The notes under the pieces: model-generated
What the model was told of the DNA's origin: nothing
The model's input: the letters and a program-made list of their open reading frames with translations, nothing else
The model's database searches: none
Position numbers and translations under genes: made by a program
Shown here: positions 44,155 through 53,727 of the stretch, one piece after another
Numbering within the stretch: the first letter of the stretch is position 1
Layout of the letters: every line of letters begins with the position of its first letter
DNA from: Lachnospiraceae bacterium
GTDB lineage: Bacteria > Bacillota > Clostridia > Lachnospirales > Lachnospiraceae
Assembly (NCBI GenBank): GCA_910574195.1
Contig: CAJTBF010000001.1
Coordinates: 434,001-498,000, forward strand
Length of the DNA: 64,000 bases
Reading direction: 5' to 3'

Positions 44155-45288
44155 CTATCTGGCCGGCGCAAGAATTTCTCTTTGAATAAAATCCCTGGAA
44201 CGCCCGATTTCCTCCTGCAGAGCACGATCCGCCTCATCCCAGTTAATCTTCGTTTCCATCTCTTCCATCCCCTTCACAGACTTCTCTTTCTCCGCCATTC
44301 GTTCTTCCAGGTGCGCGACACGAAGAAGATCGCGAACCCGTGCACCTCTCTCGCTGTGTAAAAATACCGTAAATGGCTTGTGAAACAGAATGGAAAAAGC
44401 AGTTCCATGAAACGAATTGGTCACCACATATTCCGCATGAAAGAGCAACTCCAAAAATTCCGTCGGACCGCATCCCACCACATCTCTGGTATCTTCTGTC
44501 CAGCAGTATTTCCCTTTCCGCAAATTCAGAATTTCAAATCCGGTTTCTCTTTCCAATTGTACCAGATATTTTGCCATAGTAACATTATATTCTGTATCAT
44601 ACACTGCAATATATTTTTTCTTTCTCCGGCTTCTGCCCTCAAACAGAGTCATCCATTCTTCCCTTTTCAGCAAAAATACCGGATCCAGGACCACCGACAG
44701 TTCTTCCCCGCAAAGAGATTGAATATAGGGAACCGCCAGAGATTCCCTCAGAGAAATTACGTCAAAATGAGTCAAAAGATGGCGAAGCGCTTCCGCATAC
44801 TGCCTGTTCAGCCGTTCGGCCCCCATGCTGGCCGCATAGGACACATAGAGCTTCCCTTTCTTCTCCCACTTGCGAAAAGTACAAAAATATCCTTCCTGGA
44901 AACCGGAGGTAATCTCCGGATTCCATACCTGATCGCTTCCGACCACATAAGTATCGATATCGGCAGCAAATTCGAAAATCTCTTTTGAGGAACCAAGCCT
45001 CTTACGTTCCTGTGTAAGATATTTTTTCCGAAAACAGCACATTCTATATTTGACGACACAGCTTCTATAAAAATTCCGGGGCCGTAACTGTTTTGCCATT
45101 TTAATTCCCCGGCGCAGAACATTGTCCCGTTCATCATACCGCAGCAGCCAGTATCTGGAACGCAGAGGTTTCGGAAAATAGGGAATAAAAATGGTCGGCT
45201 CATAGCGGCCCAAGTAGGTCTTCAATGCATAACTCTGCAGCATCGCCCCGCAATCATCCGCCCAGTAAAACGTCAGAATCCCGATCAC
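44155..45288 (-). CDS. Polysaccharide pyruvyl transferase family protein
   Basis: A 377-residue CsaB/WcaK-type enzyme. It begins MIGILTFYWADDCGAMLQSYAL, the usual family start. It contains DTYVVGSDQVWNPEI (about 112), YAASMG and the C-terminal VVTNSFHGTAFSILFHKPF, whose SFHG is the strongest family mark. Members add ketal pyruvate from PEP to sugars, giving negative charge, although many in this subfamily are untested. The gene follows the F420-dehydrogenase-like gene by 6 bp; that pair is common in anaerobe polysaccharide loci. Confidence 0.88.
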   Translation of the reverse strand: MIGILTFYWADDCGAMLQSYALKTYLGRYEPTIFIPYFPKPLRSRYWLLRYDERDNVLRRGIKMAKQLRPRNFYRSCVVKYRMCCFRKKYLTQERKRLGSSKEIFEFAADIDTYVVGSDQVWNPEITSGFQEGYFCTFRKWEKKGKLYVSYAASMGAERLNRQYAEALRHLLTHFDVISLRESLAVPYIQSLCGEELSVVLDPVFLLKREEWMTLFEGRSRRKKKYIAVYDTEYNVTMAKYLVQLERETGFEILNLRKGKYCWTEDTRDVVGCGPTEFLELLFHAEYVVTNSFHGTAFSILFHKPFTVFLHSERGARVRDLLRVAHLEERMAEKEKSVKGMEEMETKINWDEADRALQEEIGRSRDFIQREILAPAR

Positions 45289-45294
45289 GACACT

Positions 45295-46392
45295 TTACCT
45301 CCTTAGTAATTTTTCCGCGGTACAAACCGAAAAAAGATGATACAGCAGCATAAATCGAAATCTTCTTCCGGACTTCGGTGTGGGCGTACACAATCTGGGC
45401 TGCAGAATCTCTTCCTTTTTACAGGAAAAGAAGCGAAACTGTTCTTGCACTTTATCCCAGAACTCTTCTGCTTTTTTTGTATGCAAAATCACAAGAGACG
45501 TTCCCATGCCGTCTTCCACCTCCGGTTTTACCTTTTCAATTCCCCAGAAATCTCCCATGGTAAGGTCGCTTTCCCGCTCCACGGTACAAAACGGACATTC
45601 CTGACATGACGGACGGATCGTGTAATTTCGAAAATACACCCGGCAAAAAGAATCCTGTTTCATCGGATATGCGTATTCTTTTCCCTCTATCTGCACCGAC
45701 ACCGTATGTCCGTTATCCTTCGCCCGTTTATCCCGAAAACCAAATCCCAAAAAAGTTCCGCCATATTTTTTCTCCAGTTCTTTTACATAACTTCTCCAGA
45801 TCCCCGGAGAAGGCGCCCCATAACAAACCAGATCAGCCAGCAGCAGATTTTCATATTCTTTTCCCAGATAACGCTTTACTGCCTGACACTGACACGGCGT
45901 CCCGGTAAAAAGTACCTGCCTGCCCGCTTTTACATACCGGGCAATCTTAGAATAGCATCCCTGCAGATCGCTTTGTACATATTTCGTCTTCTGCACCTGC
46001 GGAAGTTCACATACATCTTCTATCCCCCGATGGAATACTCTGCCTTCTTTCCCCATCGCTGCCCCGAACACTACGCCCCCTTCCAAAAGAACCTGCCGTG
46101 CCAGAACCGGAAACACACCTCCGGAAGAACTGGTAAAACGAAGGGTATCTTCTTTTGCCTGCGCTCCCAGATATTTTCGTTCCCGCGTCTCTCTCTTTTC
46201 CTGGCTTTGCCGTTCCAATGGACAGACCGCCTCACATTGTCCGCAATGAATACATTTTTTTTGATCTATTTTGGGATAAGGAATCCCTTCCCAGTCTTCC
46301 GCCATCCGAATGGCATGCCGGGCACAGACCGCCATACAGGCGCCGCAGCCGCAGCATTGGCTTTTCTTTCTCATTCCGACTTCGGTTTGCAT
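45295..46392 (-). CDS. Coenzyme F420 hydrogenase/dehydrogenase beta subunit-like iron-sulfur protein
   Basis: A 365-residue protein. The N-terminus holds two 4Fe-4S motifs, CCGCGACMAVCARHA and CIHCGQCEAVCPLE. The FrhB N- and C-terminal domains follow, with SSSGGVFPVLARQVL, VLFTGTPCQCQAVKRYLG and CQECPFC near residue 260. True F420 chemistry is not expected here; such proteins in polysaccharide loci are paired with pyruvyl transferases and their reaction is unknown. The start at 46392 has GGAGG 5 bases upstream and overlaps the end of the upstream glycosyltransferase by 22 bp; a second ATG (46374) overlaps its stop codon by 4 bases. Confidence 0.82.
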   Translation of the reverse strand: MQTEVGMRKKSQCCGCGACMAVCARHAIRMAEDWEGIPYPKIDQKKCIHCGQCEAVCPLERQSQEKRETRERKYLGAQAKEDTLRFTSSSGGVFPVLARQVLLEGGVVFGAAMGKEGRVFHRGIEDVCELPQVQKTKYVQSDLQGCYSKIARYVKAGRQVLFTGTPCQCQAVKRYLGKEYENLLLADLVCYGAPSPGIWRSYVKELEKKYGGTFLGFGFRDKRAKDNGHTVSVQIEGKEYAYPMKQDSFCRVYFRNYTIRPSCQECPFCTVERESDLTMGDFWGIEKVKPEVEDGMGTSLVILHTKKAEEFWDKVQEQFRFFSCKKEEILQPRLCTPTPKSGRRFRFMLLYHLFSVCTAEKLLRR

Positions 46393-47372
46393 TCTTCCCT
46401 CCCCGTCCGCTTTTTTATCCAGTGAAGCAGCGCCTGTTGTTTGCTGCTTTTCCCACACAAAAACAATACAAAAGAAGCTTTTTTCTCCTCCCACTTTTTT
46501 CCATACCGATACGCAATCTCACGTCTGCGTTTCTGCTTCCAGCATTCGATACGAATTCGTTCCCTGATATTTCGGATCCTGCTGATTTTTCTAATCTCCT
46601 CTACCAGATCTTCAAAATCTCTGTATCGCTGTTCTTCCTCTTCCTGTGTCCTCGGCATCCGGGAATGACTATCCGGATGCACCCGGACCCCATACAATTT
46701 TTCCGGAATGGTGGGACAGCGGTGCCGGTACATAAAAGGAAGCAGCATCTGAAAGTTCTGTCCTACCGGATACTCCGGAATCCGGTGTTTTGGATAGATC
46801 TCAAAAAACTCTTTCGTCCGCAGCATATAGCACCCACAGCAGACAAATGTCCGAAATTCCAGAATCTCAAAAAACAGTCTTTCCTCCTTCAGATCCCCCA
46901 GCGGTTCTCCTGTCTTTCTCTTTTCCTCATTTTGATCAAAATAGTACATCAGAGACCGCACACACCGGTACTCTGGATGACTTTTTAGAAACTCCACCCT
47001 CCGCTCAACGGAATCCGGTTCCAGAATATCATCACTGTCCGGCCAGATCAGGAATTCACCGGTTACTTGCGCCAGTCCCTGATTGATCGCCGCCGAAGCA
47101 TGCTTATGTACGGTTTCTATCACCTGATAACGATAATTTTTTTTCGCAAATCTTTCCTGATAGCTTCTGGCAATTTCCAGTGTACCATCTGTGGAACCGT
47201 CATCCACAAGAAACAGTTCCACAAAAGGATACGTCTGGTTCAGGACAGAATCCAACATGGAACGCAGGTACTTCTCCCCATTATGTACCGGTGTCACACA
47301 GGACACCAGACCTTCCTTGTACCGCATGTTTTTATCCTCTCTTATGGAAATCCCTTTCTTCGTCTTTTGCAT
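46371..47372 (-). CDS. Family 2 glycosyltransferase
   Basis: A 333-residue GT2 enzyme. LVSCVTPVHNGEKYLRSML starts the fold, FLVDDGSTDGTLEIA is the nucleotide-binding motif, LIWPDSDDILEPDSV is the metal-binding DxD (about 110), and a basic C-terminal tail (KKWEEKK, KKRTGREECK) follows residue 290. It would add one sugar of the repeat. AAGGAG lies 5 bases before the first ATG; a second ATG at residue 16 also has a GAGAGG site. The 3' end overlaps the F420-like gene. Confidence 0.88.
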   Translation of the reverse strand: MQKTKKGISIREDKNMRYKEGLVSCVTPVHNGEKYLRSMLDSVLNQTYPFVELFLVDDGSTDGTLEIARSYQERFAKKNYRYQVIETVHKHASAAINQGLAQVTGEFLIWPDSDDILEPDSVERRVEFLKSHPEYRCVRSLMYYFDQNEEKRKTGEPLGDLKEERLFFEILEFRTFVCCGCYMLRTKEFFEIYPKHRIPEYPVGQNFQMLLPFMYRHRCPTIPEKLYGVRVHPDSHSRMPRTQEEEEQRYRDFEDLVEEIRKISRIRNIRERIRIECWKQKRRREIAYRYGKKWEEKKASFVLFLCGKSSKQQALLHWIKKRTGREECKPKSE

Positions 47373-47385
47373 TCCCTCTCCTTAT

Positions 47386-47425
47386 ACGGAAAACCGGCCA
47401 CCGGCAGCTTTTTTTGTATCCCGCA
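47386..47425. repeat. Extragenic GAAAACC-hairpin repeat, copy 4
   Basis: GGAAAACCGGCCACCGGCAG followed by CTTTTTTTGTA, between the flippase stop and the glycosyltransferase start. It is related in form to copies at 12545, 24003 and 31362 and is the only copy lying inside the polysaccharide run. Confidence 0.35.
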
Positions 47426-47429
47426 GCAC

Positions 47430-48965
47430 TCAAGGAGAACTCTGCCTCTTTTTCTTTGCATGGAATAAGGCTTTCCCTGTTTCCACCATATACTGAAATT
47501 CCGGAGTTCTATGGAATAAAAGCCATTGGCCTGCGATTGTCAATCCTTCCGAACAGATCCCATACAGGAAAATCTGCAGACACAGATTGGAAACCGGAAG
47601 CAGGGAGCACACTGCCTGTGACGCCAGCATGCACAAAATACAGGAAAGAACCTCCTTCCAAATCAACCGGCTGTATGCCCGATCCGTTACATGCAGAAAT
47701 CTCCGGAACAACAGCCGCTTTTTCAACAGACTCTGTATGGCCAATGTACAGCCGGTCCCCAGCAGAATCCCCGTAATCCCCCATTTTCTCCCAAGAAGGA
47801 TTGAAATAATCAGATTCAATCCGGCGCCGATCAGAGAAATGGTTCGATTCTGTGCAAATAGCCCGGACACATCCACCACAGACCAGAGCGGATTCTTGAT
47901 GATATAGATCAGAAAATTCAACACACAGACGAACACCACCGGCATCGGCAGCACGTAATCCTCTCCATATAACAATCGGATAAACGGGGTGGAAACCGTG
48001 TAGCTTCCTACCGCCGCCAAAACCGCCGGACAATAGGTGACAAAAGTTAATCTCCGCAGCACTTCCTCCGTATACACATAATCCCCTTCTGCCACCAGAT
48101 TCCCAACGCCTCCTGTCGTCGCATGATGCAATTGCACCAGAAGACTTGTCAGTGCATGAATGATCATCGTATAACAACTGTATGCTCCCACCTGTAACGT
48201 TCCTACCATGGTAGAAATAAGAATATTGTCCGTTGATGTGATAATCTTTCCGGAAAGCACACTGATAAACAGATATTTGATATTCGAAAGAACTTGTTTT
48301 CTTTCTTTTGCCGGCAAATGATCTCTTCGCTTTAAAAACGAATACTGCCGGTTTGCCCGCACAGAAATCAAAATATTTGTGGAAAGCGTCATGGCAATCT
48401 GAAGCAGCAGGTACAGGAGATAATTTTTTGTGAAAATCAGAAAAATAATACTGATTATCGTAAATGCAATACGCACTACAATACTGATTCTGGAGATGAT
48501 GTAAACACGCTGGTCCGCATTCAGAAGCGCATTTTTATAAGAAAACAGGTAGGACGATGCTGTCTGCACCAAAAACAAAAAATAGATCAGCCGCAAATAT
48601 CCCAGATCAATCTCCATCTTACTGACAAACAGATGCACATACGGCAAAAGCAATATACCAATTGTAAAAATTGCCAGAGCAATCCAACGGTACGCCACCT
48701 TAAAAAGATTCATCAGTTCCGCCAGCTTCTTTTCGTCATTCTCCCGAAGCGGCACATACAGATTATATACAATCGCGGTCCCCACCCCCATCTCCGCCAA
48801 CGAAAGCATGGCAAGGACTTCTGTAAACAGACCATTTAAGCTGACCGCTTCAATCCCCAGGGTGTGAACCAGTGCATAGCGCACGGTGAAACTCAGCAAA
48901 GAGGAAATCGCCTGCGAGATGCTTCCATAAAGGAAATTCTTCAGGCTTTTTTCCACCCGCATCAT
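47430..48965 (-). CDS. Oligosaccharide flippase (Wzx-like)
   Basis: A 511-residue polytopic protein of the MOP/PST superfamily, predicted 12-14 helices. It begins VEKSLKNFLYGSISQAISSLLSF and includes LAEMGVGTAIVYNLY near residue 60, a typical Wzx stretch. It would turn the lipid-linked repeat unit to the outer face of the membrane, where the polymerase acts. Its start overlaps the stop of the upstream GT2 (ATGA), and AAGGGGG lies 8 bases before. A second ATG follows at once (48962). Confidence 0.87.
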   Translation of the reverse strand: MMRVEKSLKNFLYGSISQAISSLLSFTVRYALVHTLGIEAVSLNGLFTEVLAMLSLAEMGVGTAIVYNLYVPLRENDEKKLAELMNLFKVAYRWIALAIFTIGILLLPYVHLFVSKMEIDLGYLRLIYFLFLVQTASSYLFSYKNALLNADQRVYIISRISIVVRIAFTIISIIFLIFTKNYLLYLLLQIAMTLSTNILISVRANRQYSFLKRRDHLPAKERKQVLSNIKYLFISVLSGKIITSTDNILISTMVGTLQVGAYSCYTMIIHALTSLLVQLHHATTGGVGNLVAEGDYVYTEEVLRRLTFVTYCPAVLAAVGSYTVSTPFIRLLYGEDYVLPMPVVFVCVLNFLIYIIKNPLWSVVDVSGLFAQNRTISLIGAGLNLIISILLGRKWGITGILLGTGCTLAIQSLLKKRLLFRRFLHVTDRAYSRLIWKEVLSCILCMLASQAVCSLLPVSNLCLQIFLYGICSEGLTIAGQWLLFHRTPEFQYMVETGKALFHAKKKRQSSP

Positions 48966-50020
48966 CGCAAATACCCCCTTACTTTCTTCAGCCCCCGCCC
49001 TGCACTTTTCAAAATTCCTTTTATGATTTTATAAAAGACGGTAATCATCCAGAACAGTTCCGTACTGAAATTTAACAGCAGAATCTCCGCCGCAATTTTT
49101 CTGTAAACAATCAGGCTCATTGCTTCTGCATTGATATATTTTCGAATATTCGTATGAAACCTCTGCAGATAATGATACTTCGTTCTTCTCTTCACCCTCC
49201 TGCTTTCCACTGCACTGACTGCCAGTCTGATATTCACATCCAGGATCTGACATCCTATTTTGGGAAGCAGATCCGGATAATATTTTGACATATCCTGATA
49301 CAGTAGTTCATATACCCGAAACTGCGTATATTGACTGATCTGAAATTCTTCATGCATGGCGCTGTTCTCTCTGTAAATATAGTGATATAACTGCGCCGGT
49401 GTATAACTGACACATTGGCTATGCCGCAATATGATGTACAGGAATAGAAGATCCTCCCCACGATACACATGCTCGGCAAACCGATATTTTTTCACAACAC
49501 TGCTATGGAACAATTTATTGTATACGGCATAGTCTCCCCACAATCCATGCATGATATCGCGTATGGCCTGTGAACCGGAAACCACGCAGGCACTGCCCGA
49601 CTGTTCCCGTTTCGCATATTTTCCAAAACCGATCCGGTCTATCCCACACACGCTGACATCCGCCTGATTCTCCGCAAGAGTTTGATACAAACACTCGTAC
49701 ATCCTTGTTTCAATGTAATCATCCGCGTCCACAAATCCAATCAGGTCCCCTGCTGCTTTGCCTACCCCCACATTCCGGGCATGGGAAACGCCCTGATTTT
49801 CCGTCAGATGAACCACCTGAACCCGCCCGTCCCGCGCGGCATAGAGGTCACAGATACGTCCGCTGGTATCCGTGGACGCATCATTTACCAGAATGATCTC
49901 CAGATTTGTATATGTCTGTGTAATCACAGAATTCAGGCATCTCTCCAAATATAATTCCACATTATACACAGGAATGATAATGCTGATCAACGGTTCTCGT
50001 TCTGTCTTTTCCACCTTCAT
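48962..50020 (-). CDS. Family 2 glycosyltransferase
   Basis: A 352-residue GT2 enzyme with ISIIIPVYNVELYLERCLNSV, ILVNDASTDTSGRIC and the DxD-containing GDLIGFVDADDYIE (about 100). The remainder (about 220-352) is helical and basic. It is one of several GT2 enzymes in the operon and differs from its neighbour at 50140 in the nucleotide motif (NDAST instead of DDGSL). The strong AGGAGAAGGAG precedes the ATG directly. Sugar specificity is unknown. Confidence 0.88.
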   Translation of the reverse strand: MKVEKTEREPLISIIIPVYNVELYLERCLNSVITQTYTNLEIILVNDASTDTSGRICDLYAARDGRVQVVHLTENQGVSHARNVGVGKAAGDLIGFVDADDYIETRMYECLYQTLAENQADVSVCGIDRIGFGKYAKREQSGSACVVSGSQAIRDIMHGLWGDYAVYNKLFHSSVVKKYRFAEHVYRGEDLLFLYIILRHSQCVSYTPAQLYHYIYRENSAMHEEFQISQYTQFRVYELLYQDMSKYYPDLLPKIGCQILDVNIRLAVSAVESRRVKRRTKYHYLQRFHTNIRKYINAEAMSLIVYRKIAAEILLLNFSTELFWMITVFYKIIKGILKSAGRGLKKVRGYLR

Positions 50021-50139
50021 CTCCTTCTCCTCCCTCCCGGAAAATCCCGTATCTAATGTGCTTCACACAAGTGGACGGCTGCTGCCGCCCGTTAAGATAT
50101 CGCATTTAGACTCTCTCCCAAAATCCGGGGGAAATGGTT

Positions 50140-51174
50140 CTATTTTATCTTTTTTGGTACATACATCCGAATATTACGACAGATACACAAAAACAGATAA
50201 GAGAGCAAAATCCAGTTTCTCCGAAGCAGCCAATATGTAATTCTTGTTTTCGGACTGATCTGTACAAACCGCGCCTCCCGCACACATTCCTGCAGCAGGG
50301 GATGTCTCATCCGTCTTCGGATTATTTTCCACTGGCGGAATTCCCTGTCATTTACCGCATGAACCAGCAGCGTAAAACACATATAGGCACCGTACCGCTC
50401 CATCTGCCTTTCAAAATCTTCCGGCAGACACTTTTTACGTTCCCGGCAGATCTTTTTCAATTCTTTCAGCACCAGTAAGATCTGGCCATACTGTTTCACC
50501 TGAAACCCATGACATGCGGACTGTGCTTTGATACGATAAAAGTCTGCGGATTCATAACTGGCATATACGCACTGCGCCTCCAGATAGACCGGAAGCACAC
50601 TCAGCAGGTCTTCCCCCAAAGAAATCTTTTCATTCACCGACAAACATCCCTTTTCTGCCAGAGAACGCCGGAAAATTTTCCCGGAAGTAAAATAGAATAA
50701 ATGTTTCATCTGACTGTTCATCAACATACAGGGATATAACTCAGACAGGATTCTCTCCCTCTCATATAACCCCTCCGCCACAGGCTCATGAACAACCTCC
50801 ATCCTCGTTCCATACACAAAGGAACGTGCAAAAAGAATCAATTCTGCCTGTGTCTCTTCCAGCAGCGCGCGTCCCCGCTCCAAAAATCCGGGGGCTATCC
50901 AGTCATCCCCGTCCACAAACACAACGTAGCGTCCCGTTGCCGCCCGCAGACCGGATTTTCTTGCATGTGCGGGCCCACTGTTTTTCTGGTGAATGACCTT
51001 CACCCGCCGATCGGCCGCCGCATAAGTATCGCACATAGCGGGACAGGCGTCCAAAGAACCGTCGTCTACAAGAATCAGTTCGAACGCCGGATATGTCTGC
51101 GACAGAATGGAGTCCACACAAGTCTTCAAATATGGCGCCACATTATATACCGGAACAATCACAGAAAAATACAT
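50140..51174 (-). CDS. Family 2 glycosyltransferase
   Basis: A 344-residue GT2 enzyme. It starts FSVIVPVYNVAPYLKTCVDSI, and LILVDDGSLDACPAMCD and VVFVDGDDWIAPGFLERG give the two Asp motifs. The C-terminal region is variable and basic with aromatic clusters (TYWLLRRNWILLSYLF), perhaps membrane-associated. It follows the GT4 gene by 9 bp. A 119-bp gap after it contains no gene. The acceptor is unknown. Confidence 0.88.
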   Translation of the reverse strand: MYFSVIVPVYNVAPYLKTCVDSILSQTYPAFELILVDDGSLDACPAMCDTYAAADRRVKVIHQKNSGPAHARKSGLRAATGRYVVFVDGDDWIAPGFLERGRALLEETQAELILFARSFVYGTRMEVVHEPVAEGLYERERILSELYPCMLMNSQMKHLFYFTSGKIFRRSLAEKGCLSVNEKISLGEDLLSVLPVYLEAQCVYASYESADFYRIKAQSACHGFQVKQYGQILLVLKELKKICRERKKCLPEDFERQMERYGAYMCFTLLVHAVNDREFRQWKIIRRRMRHPLLQECVREARFVQISPKTRITYWLLRRNWILLSYLFLCICRNIRMYVPKKIK

Positions 51175-51183
51175 ACCGCCTCC

Positions 51184-52326
51184 TCATAAGCCCAGATAGA
51201 ATTCCTGCAGCCACCTGGCCGTATCCCGGATTTCATATCCTGCATTCCTTACCACATCCGCATACAATTCCCGATTTTCGCTCGCTTGTCCGGCCGCCTT
51301 CATCGCCACCTTGGCCCACTCCGCCGCCGTGCGCCTCAGACTCAGAAAGCAGGCTCGATCTCCCAATGCCGCCTGCCGGGTAATCCGGTCCGAAAATACA
51401 CAAGGGAGTCCGGCTGCCTGCGCTTCCACCCCCACCACCGGCAATCCCTCAAAAAAGGAGGGGAGAAGAAACACATCCATCATACAGAGAAATTCCCGTA
51501 TCTGTTCCGTGGAGGCAATATGGATCACATACTCCCGTATTCCCAGAGAATCCGCCAAATCCATCAATTCTGTTTCCAGCTCTCCCTGCCCGATCAGCAA
51601 AAGCCGGGCTTTCGGGCTTCTTTTTTGTATCTCCGCAAAAACCTGCAAAAGAAATCTCTGATTTTTGGAGGCGCAAAATCTTCCGATGCTTCCGACGATC
51701 AATTCCTCTTCCACCCGGTAGCACTCCCGCATTTTTCTGCGGATTTCTTTCTCAAACCGAAAGTTTTCCGTACAGATTCCGTTCTTCACATAAACAATCT
51801 GCTTTTTGGGGGCACTTCCATACATATATGCTCCTGCCAGATCCGAACATGCAAAATAATAATTTCCGCATATAGGAAGAAAAAAGCGGCAGACTCCCTG
51901 AAATACCCGATGTCCCCATCCGTCTTTTTTCAAATGCGAGCTGTGCACATGCAGAATTACAACCCTTGCCCCCGCCAGCCTGGCGGCCATTCCGACTAAA
52001 AAATCATAAGGGGTGGAGCCATTAATGTGGAATACTTCCACCTTCTCTTCTTTCAATACCTTCCAGGTTCTCCAAAATTTTTGAAAAAACCGCATCATCT
52101 GATTGGGCGCCTCTGTATTATCTGCCACCAGCTTCTTTCCGCCCAGTTTCCGAATCTTTTCATCACCGAATTCTTCCTGCTCTCGGTAAACCAGATAATC
52201 AAAATTCACTTTCTCACGATCCATTTGTTCACAAATCGCTAAAATCAAGGAGGTAATTCCTCCTGCCTGTAAATCACAGGCCTGTATCACACGAAGCGGC
52301 CCCTCCCGTTTTTTCCTTTTCTGCAA
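51184..52326 (-). CDS. Family 4 (GT-B) glycosyltransferase
   Basis: A 380-residue GT-B enzyme. The N-terminal half holds LRVIQACDLQAGGITSLILAI and VFHINGSTPYDFLVGMAARLAG. The donor-binding half holds VEEELIVGSIGRFCASKNQRFLLQ and the retaining E-x7-E motif region FLLPSFFEGLPVVGVEAQAAGLP (about 300). It would use an NDP-sugar in the cytoplasm. It sits 69 bp after the polymerase gene. Confidence 0.88.
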   Translation of the reverse strand: MQKRKKREGPLRVIQACDLQAGGITSLILAICEQMDREKVNFDYLVYREQEEFGDEKIRKLGGKKLVADNTEAPNQMMRFFQKFWRTWKVLKEEKVEVFHINGSTPYDFLVGMAARLAGARVVILHVHSSHLKKDGWGHRVFQGVCRFFLPICGNYYFACSDLAGAYMYGSAPKKQIVYVKNGICTENFRFEKEIRRKMRECYRVEEELIVGSIGRFCASKNQRFLLQVFAEIQKRSPKARLLLIGQGELETELMDLADSLGIREYVIHIASTEQIREFLCMMDVFLLPSFFEGLPVVGVEAQAAGLPCVFSDRITRQAALGDRACFLSLRRTAAEWAKVAMKAAGQASENRELYADVVRNAGYEIRDTARWLQEFYLGL

Positions 52327-52395
52327 AACATTCCTCCCGTTTGATTGTGATGATCGATCCTTCCTGATCTGTTTTTTCTGATATCATATTCCTCT

Positions 52396-53670
52396 TTATC
52401 CGGCTTCCGTTTCTTTCCCGCCCTCTCCCTCGCTTTCCCTGTCTCTGCTTTGCAGTACGCATTGCATCACAATCACGGCAAATCCCAGAACAGCCGAATA
52501 GAGAAAAGAAACATTTTCTGTCAGCCGAAGCAGAGCCAAAGCGGTGCTGATTCCCACAATGACCGCATCATTTCTTACGCATATCCCTTTCACAGTACAC
52601 CAGATCACCCAGGGAAAGACAGAAAATATCCAGAAAAGATACCCCCAAAATCCCAATTCTATATAATAGTAAACATAATCACAGTGTACATTAATTGCAA
52701 CCAGCCCATTTTCAAAAGACTCCACCTCGTTTCTTAATCTCTGGATCCAGCCGAGCCCTCTCCCCAGATAGCCGATTCCAAACTCATAATACTGAGCATA
52801 ATATGCATAGATCTCATTCCGGTGGGACGTACTGATCTGCAATGCTTCCATAATCCGTTCAAATAATCCATAACGCACAAACGGGATATAAAGGAATGAA
52901 AACACCAGAAACCCCGCCAAAATAAAATTCAGAAAATACTTTCGGGTCTTCTTTCCTAATTTAAGATAAATCAAAGCCGCCAGAAATCCGGCAGCTAACG
53001 CCAGCATCCCACTTCGTTTGAACGTCATCAACAACGCGAAAAGAATGATCGCCGCACCGATGCACTGCTTCCAGACCGGTTTTTCCTTCCAGTGAAATGC
53101 AAAGTAAATAGCAAAAAATACATATAGATAGGAAAAGCTGGTATCTTCCAAACTGACGCCCCAACCTTCCACTCCTCCGGATTGTAAATATAGCAACAAC
53201 CGCCGAAAAAATTCTGCAATTCCAAATTCCTGAAACCTTGGCAGCAGCAATGCTATAAAGGCGGCGTTCAAAGCCCAGAATACCAAGTCCGCCAGCCTTT
53301 CCCGCAAAATATATGCCGACAGCATGGCGCAGACAATACACAGCATCATATATGCCGGTTCAAAAAAACCACTGATCATCTGCCGGATCGGTGTAAAGCC
53401 AAAAATCCAGATCACCATCGAACTGATCATCGCCACAAAATAGGACAGCATCAGAGCACCCGCTGTTTTCGCGGACTGAGAAAGATACGGCAGATCCGGT
53501 GTCACCAGGAACAGGCAAAAACCGACTCCTATAAGTACAATACATCCAATATACTGATACCCGACTCCGAACCCGCCGATGTTCATATAATTATTGTAAA
53601 AGTAGAAAATCCCGGTCAATAACAGAAAGGAACACCACTTTGTTACTTTCCGTCCATAACTTCTCCCCAT
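52396..53670 (-). CDS. Wzy-like O-antigen polymerase/ligase membrane protein
   Basis: A 424-residue protein with about eleven hydrophobic helices and no conserved soluble domain, as usual for Wzy/WaaL. A larger extracytoplasmic loop with acidic and aromatic residues (about 280-330, EIYAYYAQYYEFGIGYLGRGLGWIQR) matches the GxGxG type loop of the O-antigen ligase family. In a Wzx/Wzy system it joins repeat units at the outer face of the membrane. It is in the same operon as the flippase and the two PCP-like proteins. The acidic C-terminal tail is encoded in GC-rich DNA. Confidence 0.8.
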   Translation of the reverse strand: MGRSYGRKVTKWCSFLLLTGIFYFYNNYMNIGGFGVGYQYIGCIVLIGVGFCLFLVTPDLPYLSQSAKTAGALMLSYFVAMISSMVIWIFGFTPIRQMISGFFEPAYMMLCIVCAMLSAYILRERLADLVFWALNAAFIALLLPRFQEFGIAEFFRRLLLYLQSGGVEGWGVSLEDTSFSYLYVFFAIYFAFHWKEKPVWKQCIGAAIILFALLMTFKRSGMLALAAGFLAALIYLKLGKKTRKYFLNFILAGFLVFSFLYIPFVRYGLFERIMEALQISTSHRNEIYAYYAQYYEFGIGYLGRGLGWIQRLRNEVESFENGLVAINVHCDYVYYYIELGFWGYLFWIFSVFPWVIWCTVKGICVRNDAVIVGISTALALLRLTENVSFLYSAVLGFAVIVMQCVLQSRDRESEGEGGKETEAG

Positions 53671-53727
53671 ACTTTCCCCTTCTGTGTAACAGATCTCATA
53701 CCCACAGGGTACAATCTATTCTCTAAG

